A stretch of 49,648 nucleotides of DNA from Bacteroidales bacterium (GCA_028686735.1 JAQUBO010000006.1:1-49648), one strand, 5' to 3'. Positions 36,275 through 44,207 are shown, counted from the stretch's first letter. Program-made: numbers and translations. Notes: generated by a model from the sequence alone, not told the origin.

Positions 36275-37000
36275 CTAATAGACTACAACTTCTTGTGTTT
36301 GGTAATTTTCAAATCCGCCAGCAATTGTCGCAAAACAACACGCAGCATCTCGAACATCATGTTGCGTTAAATAAACTAAAGGAATATCTTCAGATATAAA
36401 ACAATTATTAGTGTATTGATTCCACCACGAGTCGCCTGCTAAAAAATTATCACAATTATTAGTTAAATTTCCTGTAAAACCAGAATCACAAGTAAAAAAA
36501 TCTACAACACAATTTCCTTCAATATAAACATAACCTTCTGGACACCAGTAGTCGCCTTGATATTGATTATCTTCAACTGGTTCGCTTTGACAAACGAGCG
36601 TGTCGTCAGTGTTGGTGTTGTGAAGCGTTATAGGAAATCCTTGTTCGCTTTCATCAGTTACACACATTAAGTTTTCATCGTCAGCCGCTGCTACGTCACA
36701 CGTTAAGTCATAACAATGTTCTACGTCTTCACAACTAGAAACAAGTGTTAAAAACGCCGTGTAACTTGTCGGGTAAGAGGAAGCAAAAGTAGATGTTACT
36801 AATGAACCAATAGGAATAGGAGCTGTTGCTCTTCCAGTAAGTTGATTTTCAGAAGAATCGCTTTTAACCGTGCAACCACTTCGAGCACAATCTAATTGTT
36901 CAAAAGAATCAACACTAGTAACGTCTCTAACAACAACATCTTTGGTTCCAAAAAGTTCACAAGTATCGTAACAGTCTTCACCGACATACCCAGGACTCAT
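36275..37000 (-). CDS. Cys-rich hypothetical protein of unusual composition
   Basis: A 241-aa ORF with about 20 cysteines and no signal peptide at the annotated start, so the N terminus may be missing. Cys pairs occur as YDTCELFG, SCEDVEHCYDLTC and WCPEGYVYIEGNCVVDFFTC, the last resembling EGF- or TNFR-like disulfide-rich modules. That suggests an extracellular protein. GC content is visibly higher than in the surrounding genes. CQSEPVEDN is encoded by a stretch (near 36571-36591) related to the CCAGTCGAAG short repeat seen in the neighbouring ORF. It converges on the 871-aa ORF and lies between R2 and R3. I recognise no family; it may be a fragment of a larger acquired gene. Confidence 0.55.
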   Translation of the reverse strand: MSPGYVGEDCYDTCELFGTKDVVVRDVTSVDSFEQLDCARSGCTVKSDSSENQLTGRATAPIPIGSLVTSTFASSYPTSYTAFLTLVSSCEDVEHCYDLTCDVAAADDENLMCVTDESEQGFPITLHNTNTDDTLVCQSEPVEDNQYQGDYWCPEGYVYIEGNCVVDFFTCDSGFTGNLTNNCDNFLAGDSWWNQYTNNCFISEDIPLVYLTQHDVRDAACCFATIAGGFENYQTQEVVVY

Positions 37001-37162
37001 ATTTGGGAAAACAGTAAGTTTTCTATCTTTATGTCAAAATGAGATGATCGAATTTAATCTTACAAGCCTTCTAATTACAGCATTCCAATATTTGTGTCCT
37101 GTTAATTTCCAATAATCAGGTCTTTTGTAGTTCCCAAAATCGAAGCTTTAGTTTATAATATA

Positions 37163-37303
37163 AACCGGGGCTTCGAGACGCTCTGCTCCTCAGCCACCTA
37201 CATTATTCTTATCAATAACATAGGTGACTGAGGAGCGTTGAGGTACGAAACGCATCTCGAAGCCCCGCAGCATCTCGAAGCCCCGCAGCGTCTCGAAGGC
37301 ACC
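37163..37303. repeat. Palindromic repeat copy R3
   Basis: Same left arm and loop as R2 and R4. Its right half lacks the GAAGCAAGGCGG segment and carries an extra tandem CATCTCGAAGCCCCGCAG unit. It ends TCTCGAAGGCACCGG. It abuts a nuclease gene fragment. The 160 bp before it (37001-37162) hold no recognisable feature. Confidence 0.9.
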
Positions 37304-37305
37304 GG

Positions 37306-37405
37306 CTGATGAATATTATCGGCATTGGGTTTATAATCCAGTATATAAACTTTATTATTCCTGTATTGTAAAATATCAATATGTCTGGTTATAAAATTAT
37401 GTGTC
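37306..37405 (-). pseudogene. Fragment of the zinc-ribbon/RecB-like nuclease gene
   Basis: In the 96-codon frame 37488-37198 only NFITRHIDILQYRNNKVYI and LDYKPNAD are meaningful. They match residues about 251-275 of the nuclease encoded at 39362-40348 (ITGHIDILQYRNNKVYILDY). Sequence on both sides is unrelated: repeat R3 on one side and a 29-bp hairpin on the other. This is therefore a short catalytic-core remnant, with the motif Gly changed to Arg and a Lys to Asn. It shows that a second nuclease gene copy once existed here or that a partial duplication occurred. Confidence 0.75.
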
Positions 37406-37416
37406 GTGCGCAGGCT

Positions 37417-37445
37417 ATCATGGTACGAATGTGTCGTGCCATGAT
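37417..37445. repeat. 29-bp hairpin, left flank of the AbiE module
   Basis: ATCATGGTACGA and TCGTGCCATGAT (one G-T mismatch) around a 5-base loop, followed by GGCAGCGTTT. It matches in size and sequence the hairpin at 39275-39303 on the other side of the toxin/antitoxin pair. Confidence 0.75.
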
Positions 37446-37540
37446 TTTGGGGCAGCGTTTTTGATTTTCGGATATAGGACAAAAGCATCCTGAAATTTCA
37501 TGATAATGGGGACATGCAATTAACTACAGATTTTCACATT

Positions 37541-38542
37541 TTACTCATCTATTGTTATATTTATATTTCGTATTTTGTCTGTCAATTCCGATATTTTAGT
37601 TAATAATTCTTCAAATGTCTTTTTTGATTTGTCGTAGATAAAACTTTCCCGTAGATTATCGTAATCGTTTTTCCAATCCTTAATCAACTTTTCAGGTGGA
37701 TAAATTTGTATTGCATCAGGATAATGAGACCGATAATCTAAATTTTGGATATCATTGAATTTTTGCCTGTGTTTTATTATTGTTTTGTATAATTCTGTAT
37801 TTTGCAATGCCAATTCTGCATAAGGACTGTTCATCATTTTTTCCAAATCGTATAAATGTCTTGACATTCTTTCAGTGCGTGGATTGTCTTTTTGATATTC
37901 TTCGTGCAATAAGAATATCTTTTCTAAAAAAGTACGTTCAGGCAAAACAGATTTAAACATACATTTTATTTCGTTATCTATTTGGATATATTGATGATGG
38001 ATTAATGTTGTAATTTCTTGTTCCGAATAAGGCTCATCAAGTGACATAGCACTAAATTCGATTTTTACGACAGGCAAAATATAATCAATTATCGTGGCAA
38101 GAATGCTTTTGTATTTCACTTCGATAGTTGTAATCATCGCACTACTGTTCTCAGTAACAAGTTTTATTTCATAACCAGTGATTCCATTATAAATCAACAC
38201 CTTATCCAATTCGTCTATCAGTGTGCCTTCTATATAATGAAATACATTTCGACGAATTTTTGCTCGTTGTTGTTTAGTTTCTTCTTGTAAACAAAAATAT
38301 GTTCGATTTATTGCCAAATCAATATCTTCACTAAAACGATTAATCAGCCCCCACGCCTTGCTTAAAGAAGTTCCACCTTTGAATTGTAAAAAATTAGCAC
38401 AAGACGTTTTTGACAAAGCCATCAAAACAGCACATACCCACCAATCTTTTTCGACCGCTTGTTCAATAATATTATTTGTAACTGCCGTTTGTTGAAGCAT
38501 TACAAGCTTTTCATCATTATTGTATCGAACCCAAATACTCAT
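37541..38542 (-). CDS. AbiEii-type nucleotidyltransferase toxin
   Basis: A 333-aa protein with the AbiEii/AbiGii nucleotidyltransferase core: FKGGTSLSKAWGL (GGTSLSKA at 56-63) and RFSEDIDLAI (SEDIDLAI at 71-78, the metal-binding DxD pattern). The C-terminal part is helical and charged, as in the family (MSRHLYDLEKMMNSP). AbiEii toxins modify nucleotides or tRNA and act in type IV toxin-antitoxin or abortive phage-infection systems. The start codon overlaps the stop of the upstream antitoxin gene by 4 bp (ATGA), which implies translational coupling. The pair is framed by two matching hairpins, which suggests a mobile defence cassette. Family assignment is strong; phage defence here is inferred. 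Confidence 0.9.
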   Translation of the reverse strand: MSIWVRYNNDEKLVMLQQTAVTNNIIEQAVEKDWWVCAVLMALSKTSCANFLQFKGGTSLSKAWGLINRFSEDIDLAINRTYFCLQEETKQQRAKIRRNVFHYIEGTLIDELDKVLIYNGITGYEIKLVTENSSAMITTIEVKYKSILATIIDYILPVVKIEFSAMSLDEPYSEQEITTLIHHQYIQIDNEIKCMFKSVLPERTFLEKIFLLHEEYQKDNPRTERMSRHLYDLEKMMNSPYAELALQNTELYKTIIKHRQKFNDIQNLDYRSHYPDAIQIYPPEKLIKDWKNDYDNLRESFIYDKSKKTFEELLTKISELTDKIRNINITIDE

Positions 38543-39156
38543 TTTGTTGTCTTTTTTATAATTGGTAAAAGTAGTTCTTTAATCCATACTGGTGATAAGT
38601 ATAAATCATGCATCATTGTTGTTTTTTCTTCTGCATTGCTCTCTAAAATAAGATCAAAGATTTTATTCCGGATATCGTCTGTAACTCGATTTTTACTAAG
38701 TTCTTTCAGGGCAATAATTATTAATGGCAAAAGCTTACCTTTAAATTGAAAGTTTTTTTGAACAGCATTTTTAAAAATAATATATCTTTCCCCAACTTTT
38801 ACTTTTCGCTTTGCTCCATTTGTAATATATACTGCATTCATTGGTACTTGTGTTGAAAATCCTAAAATATTCAATGCAGTATCGCCTGTTGGCATAATTT
38901 GTGCCTTGTCCCGTTCGGCTATCTTTTGGGCAATTTGATCTAATGTGGGATGCATTATACCGAATTGTGTTTTTTTAGGGTTCATATAAATGCCTGTTGC
39001 CAAACGAATAATTGTGCCTTCCTTTTGCAAACGTGATAGCGTCCGTGTAACCAGATTATCATTGTTTAAACTCTCAAAATCCTTGATTGTAAACAATTCA
39101 CCTGCCTTAATTTGTTTTATTTGGTCTCTTATTTTTTGTGAAATACTATCTTCCAT
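38539..39156 (-). CDS. AbiEi-like antitoxin / DUF6088 protein
   Basis: The track begins at 39300, but the first 48 residues are an AT-rich non-coding-like stretch. The Met at 39156 (MEDSISQKIRDQIKQIKAGE) starts a typical 205-aa DUF6088/AbiEi-type protein. Residues about 15-65 form a winged-helix DNA-binding domain (ELFTIKDFESLNNDNLVTRTLSRLQKEG, then IIRLATGIYM). A beta-rich region follows (TGDTALNILGFSTQVPMNAVYITNG). In AbiE systems this partner represses the operon and neutralises the nucleotidyltransferase toxin. It overlaps the toxin gene by 4 bp. Assignment is by pattern and context and is strong for the pair. Confidence 0.85.
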   Translation of the reverse strand: MEDSISQKIRDQIKQIKAGELFTIKDFESLNNDNLVTRTLSRLQKEGTIIRLATGIYMNPKKTQFGIMHPTLDQIAQKIAERDKAQIMPTGDTALNILGFSTQVPMNAVYITNGAKRKVKVGERYIIFKNAVQKNFQFKGKLLPLIIIALKELSKNRVTDDIRNKIFDLILESNAEEKTTMMHDLYLSPVWIKELLLPIIKKTTK

Positions 39157-39195
39157 ATTTTTTACATTTGTCTGAAATATCTGGTAAATATCGGA

Positions 39196-39203
39196 CAAAT
39201 ATA
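39196..39203 (-). promoter_or_regulatory. Candidate -7 box of the AbiE operon
   Basis: TATATTTG on the minus strand matches TAnnTTTG, 39 bp before the antitoxin start at 39156. No -33 box at the ideal distance was found. Confidence 0.4.
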
Positions 39204-39274
39204 CAAATATTTTTACTAATTTAAATATCAAAATTTCCAATCTTAACATGAATTTGAAAACTTTGAGTACAGCC

Positions 39275-39303
39275 ATCATGGCACTAGTGTTTAGTGCCAT
39301 GAT
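39275..39303. repeat. 29-bp hairpin, right flank of the AbiE module
   Basis: Perfect 12-bp arms ATCATGGCACTA and TAGTGCCATGAT around GTGTT, followed by GGTAGCGTTT. It is the partner of 37417-37445, 1.86 kb away. It may be a terminator-like hairpin, an element end or a recognition site. Confidence 0.8.
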
Positions 39304-39361
39304 TGTTTGGTAGCGTTTGTATATCTCCTAGGGAGAAAGACAGTGCTTGTCCCCAACCACT

Positions 39362-40348
39362 CTATTTATAATTCTGCATCAAATATTTATATACTTTCAT
39401 AGCTCCAGTTTCATAATATATATTCTCATCAAACCAAGCAAGTTCAATCTTTGAAAAAGGAATACCAGTTGCTTTGCTTAAGCAGCATGCGTAAATAAAA
39501 AGTTGTCCAAGTGGTTTTTCTTTATCTGCTTTTGGTTTATAATCTAGGATATATACTTTATTATTTCGGTATTGTAATATATCTATATGTCCTGTAATGT
39601 AACCGTTATTAGATTTAAGGTTTTTGAGCCATGGGATAGTTGAATTACTCACATTTATAAAAACAGGCACCTCAACGGCAATAGTGCTTATGTCATTTTT
39701 TAGCATAACTTTTTCCACAGCCGCATGCCTTTTGTAATTATCATCAACAGTAGCGAGTGCAATTCGTGTTAGTTTACATGCATTATTATTCGTTTTACGT
39801 AATTCAACTGCATGATTAATATTTAACTTTACTTTAGAAGCACTCAGAGTACTTTTTGTAAATATATTGTTATCAATTTTACCATAACTTAAGAGTTTTA
39901 AATAATTATATAATCGTTTTTCTTTATTACGGATAAAAGTTTCTAGTTTAAATGAATTTTGCTGATATATATAAACCAATTTATGTAGATACTTATAACG
40001 ATTAATTGTTTGATGCTTTTTACTGAAATCACGAATAAGCTTTACATATTTTTGTAAGTTAAATAGGTCAGCATATTGATTTTTCCAATTTCCAATAGTA
40101 CTTTTTGGAATTCCTGTTTTCTTACTGATTTCAACTATGGTAAACCCTTGATTATAAAGCGATAAGGTTTTAATAACATCTTCTATTTTATACGATTTGT
40201 TTTTTATTGCTTCGTTGGTAAAGCGTTTTTTACATTCTTTACATAAATACAATTGAACAGATTTATGCTTATTCTCTCGCTTGCCTTTTTTTATAATCTT
40301 ATCAGAGCCACAGTATGGGCAATTAATAGTTGAGGTGTTGGGTTTCAT
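39362..40348 (-). CDS. Zinc-ribbon/HTH protein fused to a RecB/Cas4-like PD-(D/E)XK nuclease
   Basis: A 328-aa protein of two parts. The N terminus is a transposase-type zinc ribbon (Cys10, Cys13, Cys36, Cys39: CPYCGSDKIIKKGKR, LCKECKKRF). A helix-turn-helix follows at about 68-97 (FTIVEISKKTGIPKSTIGNW), as in IS1/InsA-like proteins. The C terminus has the RecB-family PD-(D/E)XK motifs: GHIDIL with Asp257, LDYKPKA with Asp269 and Lys271, and QLFIYA (Gln282, Tyr286, the QxxxY motif). It likely binds a specific DNA site through the N terminus and cuts with the C terminus. It is divergent from an orphan ParB gene across 118 bp. A fragment of the catalytic part recurs at 37306-37405. Whether it serves defence, transposition or repeat processing is unknown. 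Confidence 0.82.
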   Translation of the reverse strand: MKPNTSTINCPYCGSDKIIKKGKRENKHKSVQLYLCKECKKRFTNEAIKNKSYKIEDVIKTLSLYNQGFTIVEISKKTGIPKSTIGNWKNQYADLFNLQKYVKLIRDFSKKHQTINRYKYLHKLVYIYQQNSFKLETFIRNKEKRLYNYLKLLSYGKIDNNIFTKSTLSASKVKLNINHAVELRKTNNNACKLTRIALATVDDNYKRHAAVEKVMLKNDISTIAVEVPVFINVSNSTIPWLKNLKSNNGYITGHIDILQYRNNKVYILDYKPKADKEKPLGQLFIYACCLSKATGIPFSKIELAWFDENIYYETGAMKVYKYLMQNYK

Positions 40349-40434
40349 TACATGTTATTTTAACTTGCATTTCTTTATTAGTAGAAAATTATTCTTATTG
40401 GAATGTTTTCGTAATTTTTGTTAAAAATATAAAT

Positions 40435-40442
40435 TATATTTG
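40435..40442 (+). promoter_or_regulatory. Candidate -7 box of the parB-like gene
   Basis: TATATTTG matches TAnnTTTG, 24 bp before the ATG at 40467, within the 118-bp gap between the divergent nuclease and ParB-like genes. The -33 box is not clear. Confidence 0.45.
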
Positions 40443-40466
40443 TTGAAAATATAAAATTACAAGCAA

Positions 40467-41303
40467 ATGACAATAAAATCCGAAATTTTAAGATTAGAAA
40501 TCAAAAATTTAATTGACAGTCCTTTTCAAGGGCGTTTATTTGGTATAAACGATAGTCTTACAAAAGAAGAACAAGAAAAGATTGTTGATTTATCCGAAAG
40601 TATTCGCGAAAATGGATTATTAAATCCTATTGTTGTCAGGCTAAAGAAAAGTGGAAAATATGAAATTATTGACGGACATCGTCGGGTTATTGCCAATAGA
40701 TTGCTTGGTCATGGACAAATAAAAGCAATTGTTAGAGAATATTCTGATAAACAGGCTCAAATATTTAATATAATTGGTAATCTGCAACGTCAGGATTTGA
40801 ATAACATTGAACTTGCATTAGCATATCAGCGTGCTTTGGACAGTAAAATATTTCCGGATAAACGTACTCTTGCAAATTCTCTAGGAATTGACGAAACCTA
40901 TGTTGGCGATCTCTTGAATATGTTACGCATGGATAAACGTGTAGTCAACGATCTTCTTAAAAATCGTAGTATTAAAGATGTTAGAATTTTGCGAATGATA
41001 CGCCTCGAAGCTCCTGTTGACGAAAATGGAAATAGTAACGAGCAATTGGCTCTTTATAATAATATTAAGGATAATAATTTAAGTCGGGGGCAAGTAATTA
41101 CTTTAATCAGAAATAGAAAATTAGAACGCAAGAAAAATGAGAATAAACCTTTAGCTCAATTTAATATTAAACATACAGACAAAACAGTGAATATCAAACT
41201 TAAACTCGATGGTGTTAGCAAAGGCAAGAAACTAATGATTCAAAAAGTCATTGATAAAAGAATGCAGAAATTGCAGGACGAAATAAATGAATTGCTTGCT
41301 TAA
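40467..41303 (+). CDS. Orphan ParB-like partition/nuclease-domain protein
   Basis: A 278-aa protein with a ParB N-terminal domain: NPIVVRLKKSGKYEIIDGHRRVIANRLLG, with GHRR at 70-73, the CTP-binding motif in studied ParB proteins. The next conserved block is NLQRQDLNNIELALAYQRAL. A KorB/Noc-type helix-turn-helix follows at about 125-147 (KRTLANSLGIDETYVGDLLNML). The C terminus is Lys-rich and helical. ParB proteins bind centromere-like sites with a ParA partner, but no ParA gene is next to it. It is divergent from the zinc-ribbon/RecB-like nuclease, and repeat R4 begins 16 bp after its stop. It could partition an integrated element or regulate the divergent nuclease. Confidence 0.88.
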   Translation: MTIKSEILRLEIKNLIDSPFQGRLFGINDSLTKEEQEKIVDLSESIRENGLLNPIVVRLKKSGKYEIIDGHRRVIANRLLGHGQIKAIVREYSDKQAQIFNIIGNLQRQDLNNIELALAYQRALDSKIFPDKRTLANSLGIDETYVGDLLNMLRMDKRVVNDLLKNRSIKDVRILRMIRLEAPVDENGNSNEQLALYNNIKDNNLSRGQVITLIRNRKLERKKNENKPLAQFNIKHTDKTVNIKLKLDGVSKGKKLMIQKVIDKRMQKLQDEINELLA

Positions 41304-41318
41304 ATAATATCTATAATA

Positions 41319-41457
41319 AACCGGGGCTTCGAGACGCTCTGCTCCTCAGCCACCTACATTATTCTTATCAATAACATAGGTGACTGAGAAGCAAGGCGGC
41401 TGAGGAGCGTTGAGGTACGAAACGCATCTCGAAGCCCCGCAGCGTCTCGAAGGCACC
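41319..41457. repeat. Palindromic repeat copy R4 (complete)
   Basis: Nearly identical to R2 from AACCGGGGCTTCGAGACG to CTCGAAGCCCCGCAGCG, then ends TCTCGAAGGCACC. It separates the ParB-like gene from the ATPase remnant. Confidence 0.9.
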
Positions 41458-41475
41458 AAAGCCTTCAAAGTCACA

Positions 41476-42839
41476 CTACCCAAGCTTAAAATAATAATGT
41501 TTTAACCAATAGTTATACATTGGGTCAAGTATAGTTATTGAATTATCAAATAAATCAATAACTTCTTTATTTTCGAGACTGGATTTTATTCTTGCAACAT
41601 TTGCAGATGTGCCAAGATTATACAAGTTGATAACATACTTTGAGCTTAATTGTGTTTCATCAGAAATTAAGGCTTTTAAAAAGTTAACTTGTGTGTTACT
41701 TAAATCATCGGTAAGTTTTTGAAATAAATAGTCTAATTGCAGTATCAAGTTTTCATGTGAATTTAGTACAATTTCTTTGGAGCATTCACTTGTAGATCTT
41801 AACCAAACAAGTTGAGCCAATTGTTGTACATAATATGGATGACACTCAGCCATGTCAACAATCATCTCAGCTAAAGATTTGTCAATCTTTTTACCTGTAT
41901 CTTTAAATCGTTTGATAATAAATTTGGTAAGTGCAGATTTTTCAATTTTTTGTAAAAATAATATGTCTCCAAATTTATAAAACGGCATTGATGATGACGT
42001 AAATACATCCATTAACATGTGTCGTTTACTGCCATATAAACAGTAAGATGTATTTATGTGTTTTTGCCAATTAGACCTTAATTTTTTCTGTATTGCAAGA
42101 GAATCCCCAAAACTTGAAATGTTCTGGAATTCATCAATACAGATTATAAACCTAAATTTTTTATTTGATTCAGGACTAAATGATAAGTTTGGGATTAACC
42201 TGCCTAAAAACCTACCGGATTTTTCGATAATCTCTTCAACTTTAGTATTTGATTGAAGTAATACATTTTTCGCTAGTAAAGTATAGAAATCTTCTTCTGT
42301 ACGAACATTAAATAAATCAATGAAAACAAATCTTAGGTGTTTGTCTTTCTTTACGGCAAGTTTAGATGCTTTTACAACTAACCCGCATTATTACTTCGTG
42401 AGGGCTTCGCCGTTCATGCGATTAGCTTTGTGTAGCTGGTAGGCGTCGAAACTTGCAGATATATCCTTATATTTACTCACATTTTTATTATATTTATAGG
42501 TGTTCGTGAGCTAAAGGTTCAAGAGTTTCGCAACGAAGCAGATGCACAAAGATAATTGTAAGCTTTCTCAAAATTTGACTAATAATAAAACCACAAATAC
42601 CTTGTCAAGCCCCTGACTAACAACTCATTATAAACCAACCAAGAATAATGCGATGAACGGCTTTAGCCCTCACTGAAAGTAATAATGCGGGCTAAGGATG
42701 ATTTACCCCAACGTCTTGGAGAAATCAATATAGTATTTATTCCTGATGTAAAGTTTTTTATTAATCTTTATGATTCATTTTCTCTATTAGTGAAATTTGA
42801 ATCGTATGCAATTTTTCCAAAAGTAAACGGTGCTATCAT
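41476..42839 (-). pseudogene. Archaeal-type (ATPase_2) AAA ATPase, disrupted by a MITE and a nonsense codon
   Basis: The track lists only 42018-41476, but the gene begins at 42839: MIAPFTFGKIAYDSNFTNRE, then an in-frame TAA, then FTSGINTILISPRRWGKSSL with the Walker A motif. The MITE (42382-42691) is inserted directly after it. Removing the MITE and one CTAA copy joins KSSL to VVKASKLAVKK without a gap. The frame then continues through LRFVFIDLF, IICIDEFQNISSFG (Walker B), LRSNWQKH and SYCLYGSKRHML into the annotated C-terminal ORF (FYKFGDILFLQKIEK). This is the ATPase_2/PF01637 family, often linked to DUF234 or accessory elements. With a stop and an insertion in the ATP-binding part, the gene is dead, although a C-terminal fragment could still be made. 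Repeat R4 lies just after its stop. Confidence 0.85.
42382..42691. mobile_element. MITE copy 1 (310 bp), inserted in the ATPase gene
   Basis: It starts CCCGCATTATTACTT and ends AAGTAATAATGCGGG. The terminal inverted repeats extend about 36-39 bp with small gaps (CGTGAGGGCTTCGCCGTTCAT against ATGAACGGCTTTAGCCCTCA). It is flanked by the 4-bp target duplication CTAA at 42378-42381 and 42692-42695. No coding capacity. It is highly similar to 44570-44881, with scattered substitutions and small indels. Excision in silico restores the ATPase reading frame exactly, which proves the element ends. Confidence 0.92.
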
Positions 42840-42949
42840 AATCAATGAGTTATGTTGACAAATATACAAAATTTATACTAACTAACAAAATACTAACTAA
42901 CAAAATTGTAACTAATATTAAGGGAACTTAGAAATCCACATTTATACAA

Positions 42950-43105
42950 ATGTTTTGAAGGCACCGCCTGAAAGAACGTAGGGGACTAAGAAGAAGCAAG
43001 GCACGCGATGCAATGAGCTTGTCGAATTGAACTTCGTCTTGAAGGCACCAACTGAGATAATGAAGGGGATTGAGGGTTTTGGTTCACCAAAACATCTCGA
43101 AGGCC
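42950..43105. repeat. Region of REP-like short repeats upstream of the ATPase remnant
   Basis: GAAGGCACCGCCTGA, CTTGAAGGCACCAACTGA and CATCTCGAAGGCC recur here and are related to the ends of R3 and R4 (TCTCGAAGGCACC). There is no open frame of note between 42840 and 43109, so the stretch is non-coding and made largely of repeats. Confidence 0.55.
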
Positions 43106-43109
43106 TCTT

Positions 43110-43838
43110 TTAAATTGTCTTAAATTCAATTTCTTTATAATAAAATTCTAACATTTTATTATGATTATCACAAATCACTATATGCCCGGTTTTTCTTACA
43201 TCTACAATTTTTGCGGTAAATATTTGTTCTTTTATCATAAATGATGATTCAATATTCAAACGATATAAATATTTTAAATATTTTACTTTAATATCAATAA
43301 AATCTAAACTTTTATACTTTCTAATTTTATCAGAAATAATTTTAGATATTACTCTTATTTCGTCATCAATATTATAATCTGTATTCGTTAAATTTTTTAG
43401 AGACACTGGATTAGGAATTTCATTTGGAAAATCAACTTGATTCAAATTTAATCCAACACCAATAACAGAAGACTTAATAATATTACCATAAAAATCGTTT
43501 TCAACTAGTATTCCAGCAATCTTACTATTGTTTACGTAAATATCATTAGGCCATTTTATTTTTGCCTTAACACCCTTTAAAAAAAGGTAATCACATATTG
43601 CAAGAGAAATAATCATATTTAAACAAAAATGACTCTCTACATCAATATTTGGAAAATTGATAATTGAAAAAAGTAAATTTTTATTTTCTTCGGAATGCCA
43701 TTTATTTTGTGCTAATCCTCTCCCATTTGTTTGAAAACAAGCATAAACAACAGTTTCATCATTTAAGTCTTTATTATTTAAAAGTTCTGACGCAAAAACA
43801 TTAGTAGATTTTATTATGTTTTGTTTAACAAATTTCAT
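43110..43838 (-). CDS. birA: Biotin--[acetyl-CoA-carboxylase] ligase
   Basis: A 242-aa protein with the biotin protein ligase motifs. STNVFASELL opens the domain, followed by the biotinyl-AMP loop GRGLAQNKWHS and the core KIKWPNDIYVNNSKIAGILVEN. VIGVGLNLNQ and a small C-terminal SH3-like region (FTAKIVDVRKTGHIVICD) complete the enzyme. It attaches biotin to carboxylase carrier proteins using ATP. There is no N-terminal winged helix, so it is the short, non-regulatory form, as is usual in Bacteroidota. It is a housekeeping gene between accessory pieces: repeats on one side and a KilA-N fragment and toxin genes on the other. Confidence 0.93.
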   Translation of the reverse strand: MKFVKQNIIKSTNVFASELLNNKDLNDETVVYACFQTNGRGLAQNKWHSEENKNLLFSIINFPNIDVESHFCLNMIISLAICDYLFLKGVKAKIKWPNDIYVNNSKIAGILVENDFYGNIIKSSVIGVGLNLNQVDFPNEIPNPVSLKNLTNTDYNIDDEIRVISKIISDKIRKYKSLDFIDIKVKYLKYLYRLNIESSFMIKEQIFTAKIVDVRKTGHIVICDNHNKMLEFYYKEIEFKTI

Positions 43839-43940
43839 TTTTTAATGATATTCTATGGAACTAAATTAGATGAATTTTTACTAACTTAAAACTTTATTTT
43901 AACACTGCAAAAATTATCCTCAAAAATTGTAAATTAAATT

Positions 43941-44207
43941 TCAATCCCTCAATACAGTAAAACTATTAGAGCCTGCTTCATTTCTAAAGGCATCGAATTC
44001 GATGCGTTTAAAATTTGGATTTTTTAATTGTTCCCAAAGTCCTAAAAATTCAATAGTATTTCTGGTTCTCATCCAGTTTTGGATGATGTAATTGGTTCTT
44101 TCAGAGTCTTTGAATTTCGCCATATCTGTTAACGAAATATATTCTTCTTCATTTTGCTTATAAAGAACAATCTCTAATTCATTTACATTCAATTTTGTTT
44201 TGCTCAT
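43941..44207 (-). pseudogene. Truncated KilA-N domain protein
   Basis: An 88-aa ORF with EEYISLTDMAKFKDSERTNYIIQNWMRTR and NTIEFLGLWEQLKNPNFKRIEFDAFRNEAGSNSF, the first half of the bacterial KilA-N domain. In the family the domain continues for about 80 more residues, with a conserved Gly/Ala-rich stretch. Here the frame ends after TVLRD with non-family sequence. The gene is probably truncated, though the short protein could still be made. KilA-N proteins are DNA-binding proteins common in phages and mobile elements. It lies 72 bp after the ParE toxin gene, in the same direction. Confidence 0.75.

Noticed and set aside
37198-37488. 96-codon ORF treated as an intact gene
   Set aside because: Its two ends are translated repeat R3 and hairpin sequence; only the middle matches the nuclease, so it is a gene fragment.
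32979-41457. CRISPR array formed by the recurring palindromes
   Set aside because: Copies are about 140 bp, kilobases apart, with genes between them and no spacers or cas genes.
42056-42256. 66-codon plus-strand ORF
   Set aside because: It is antisense to the reconstructed ATPase gene.
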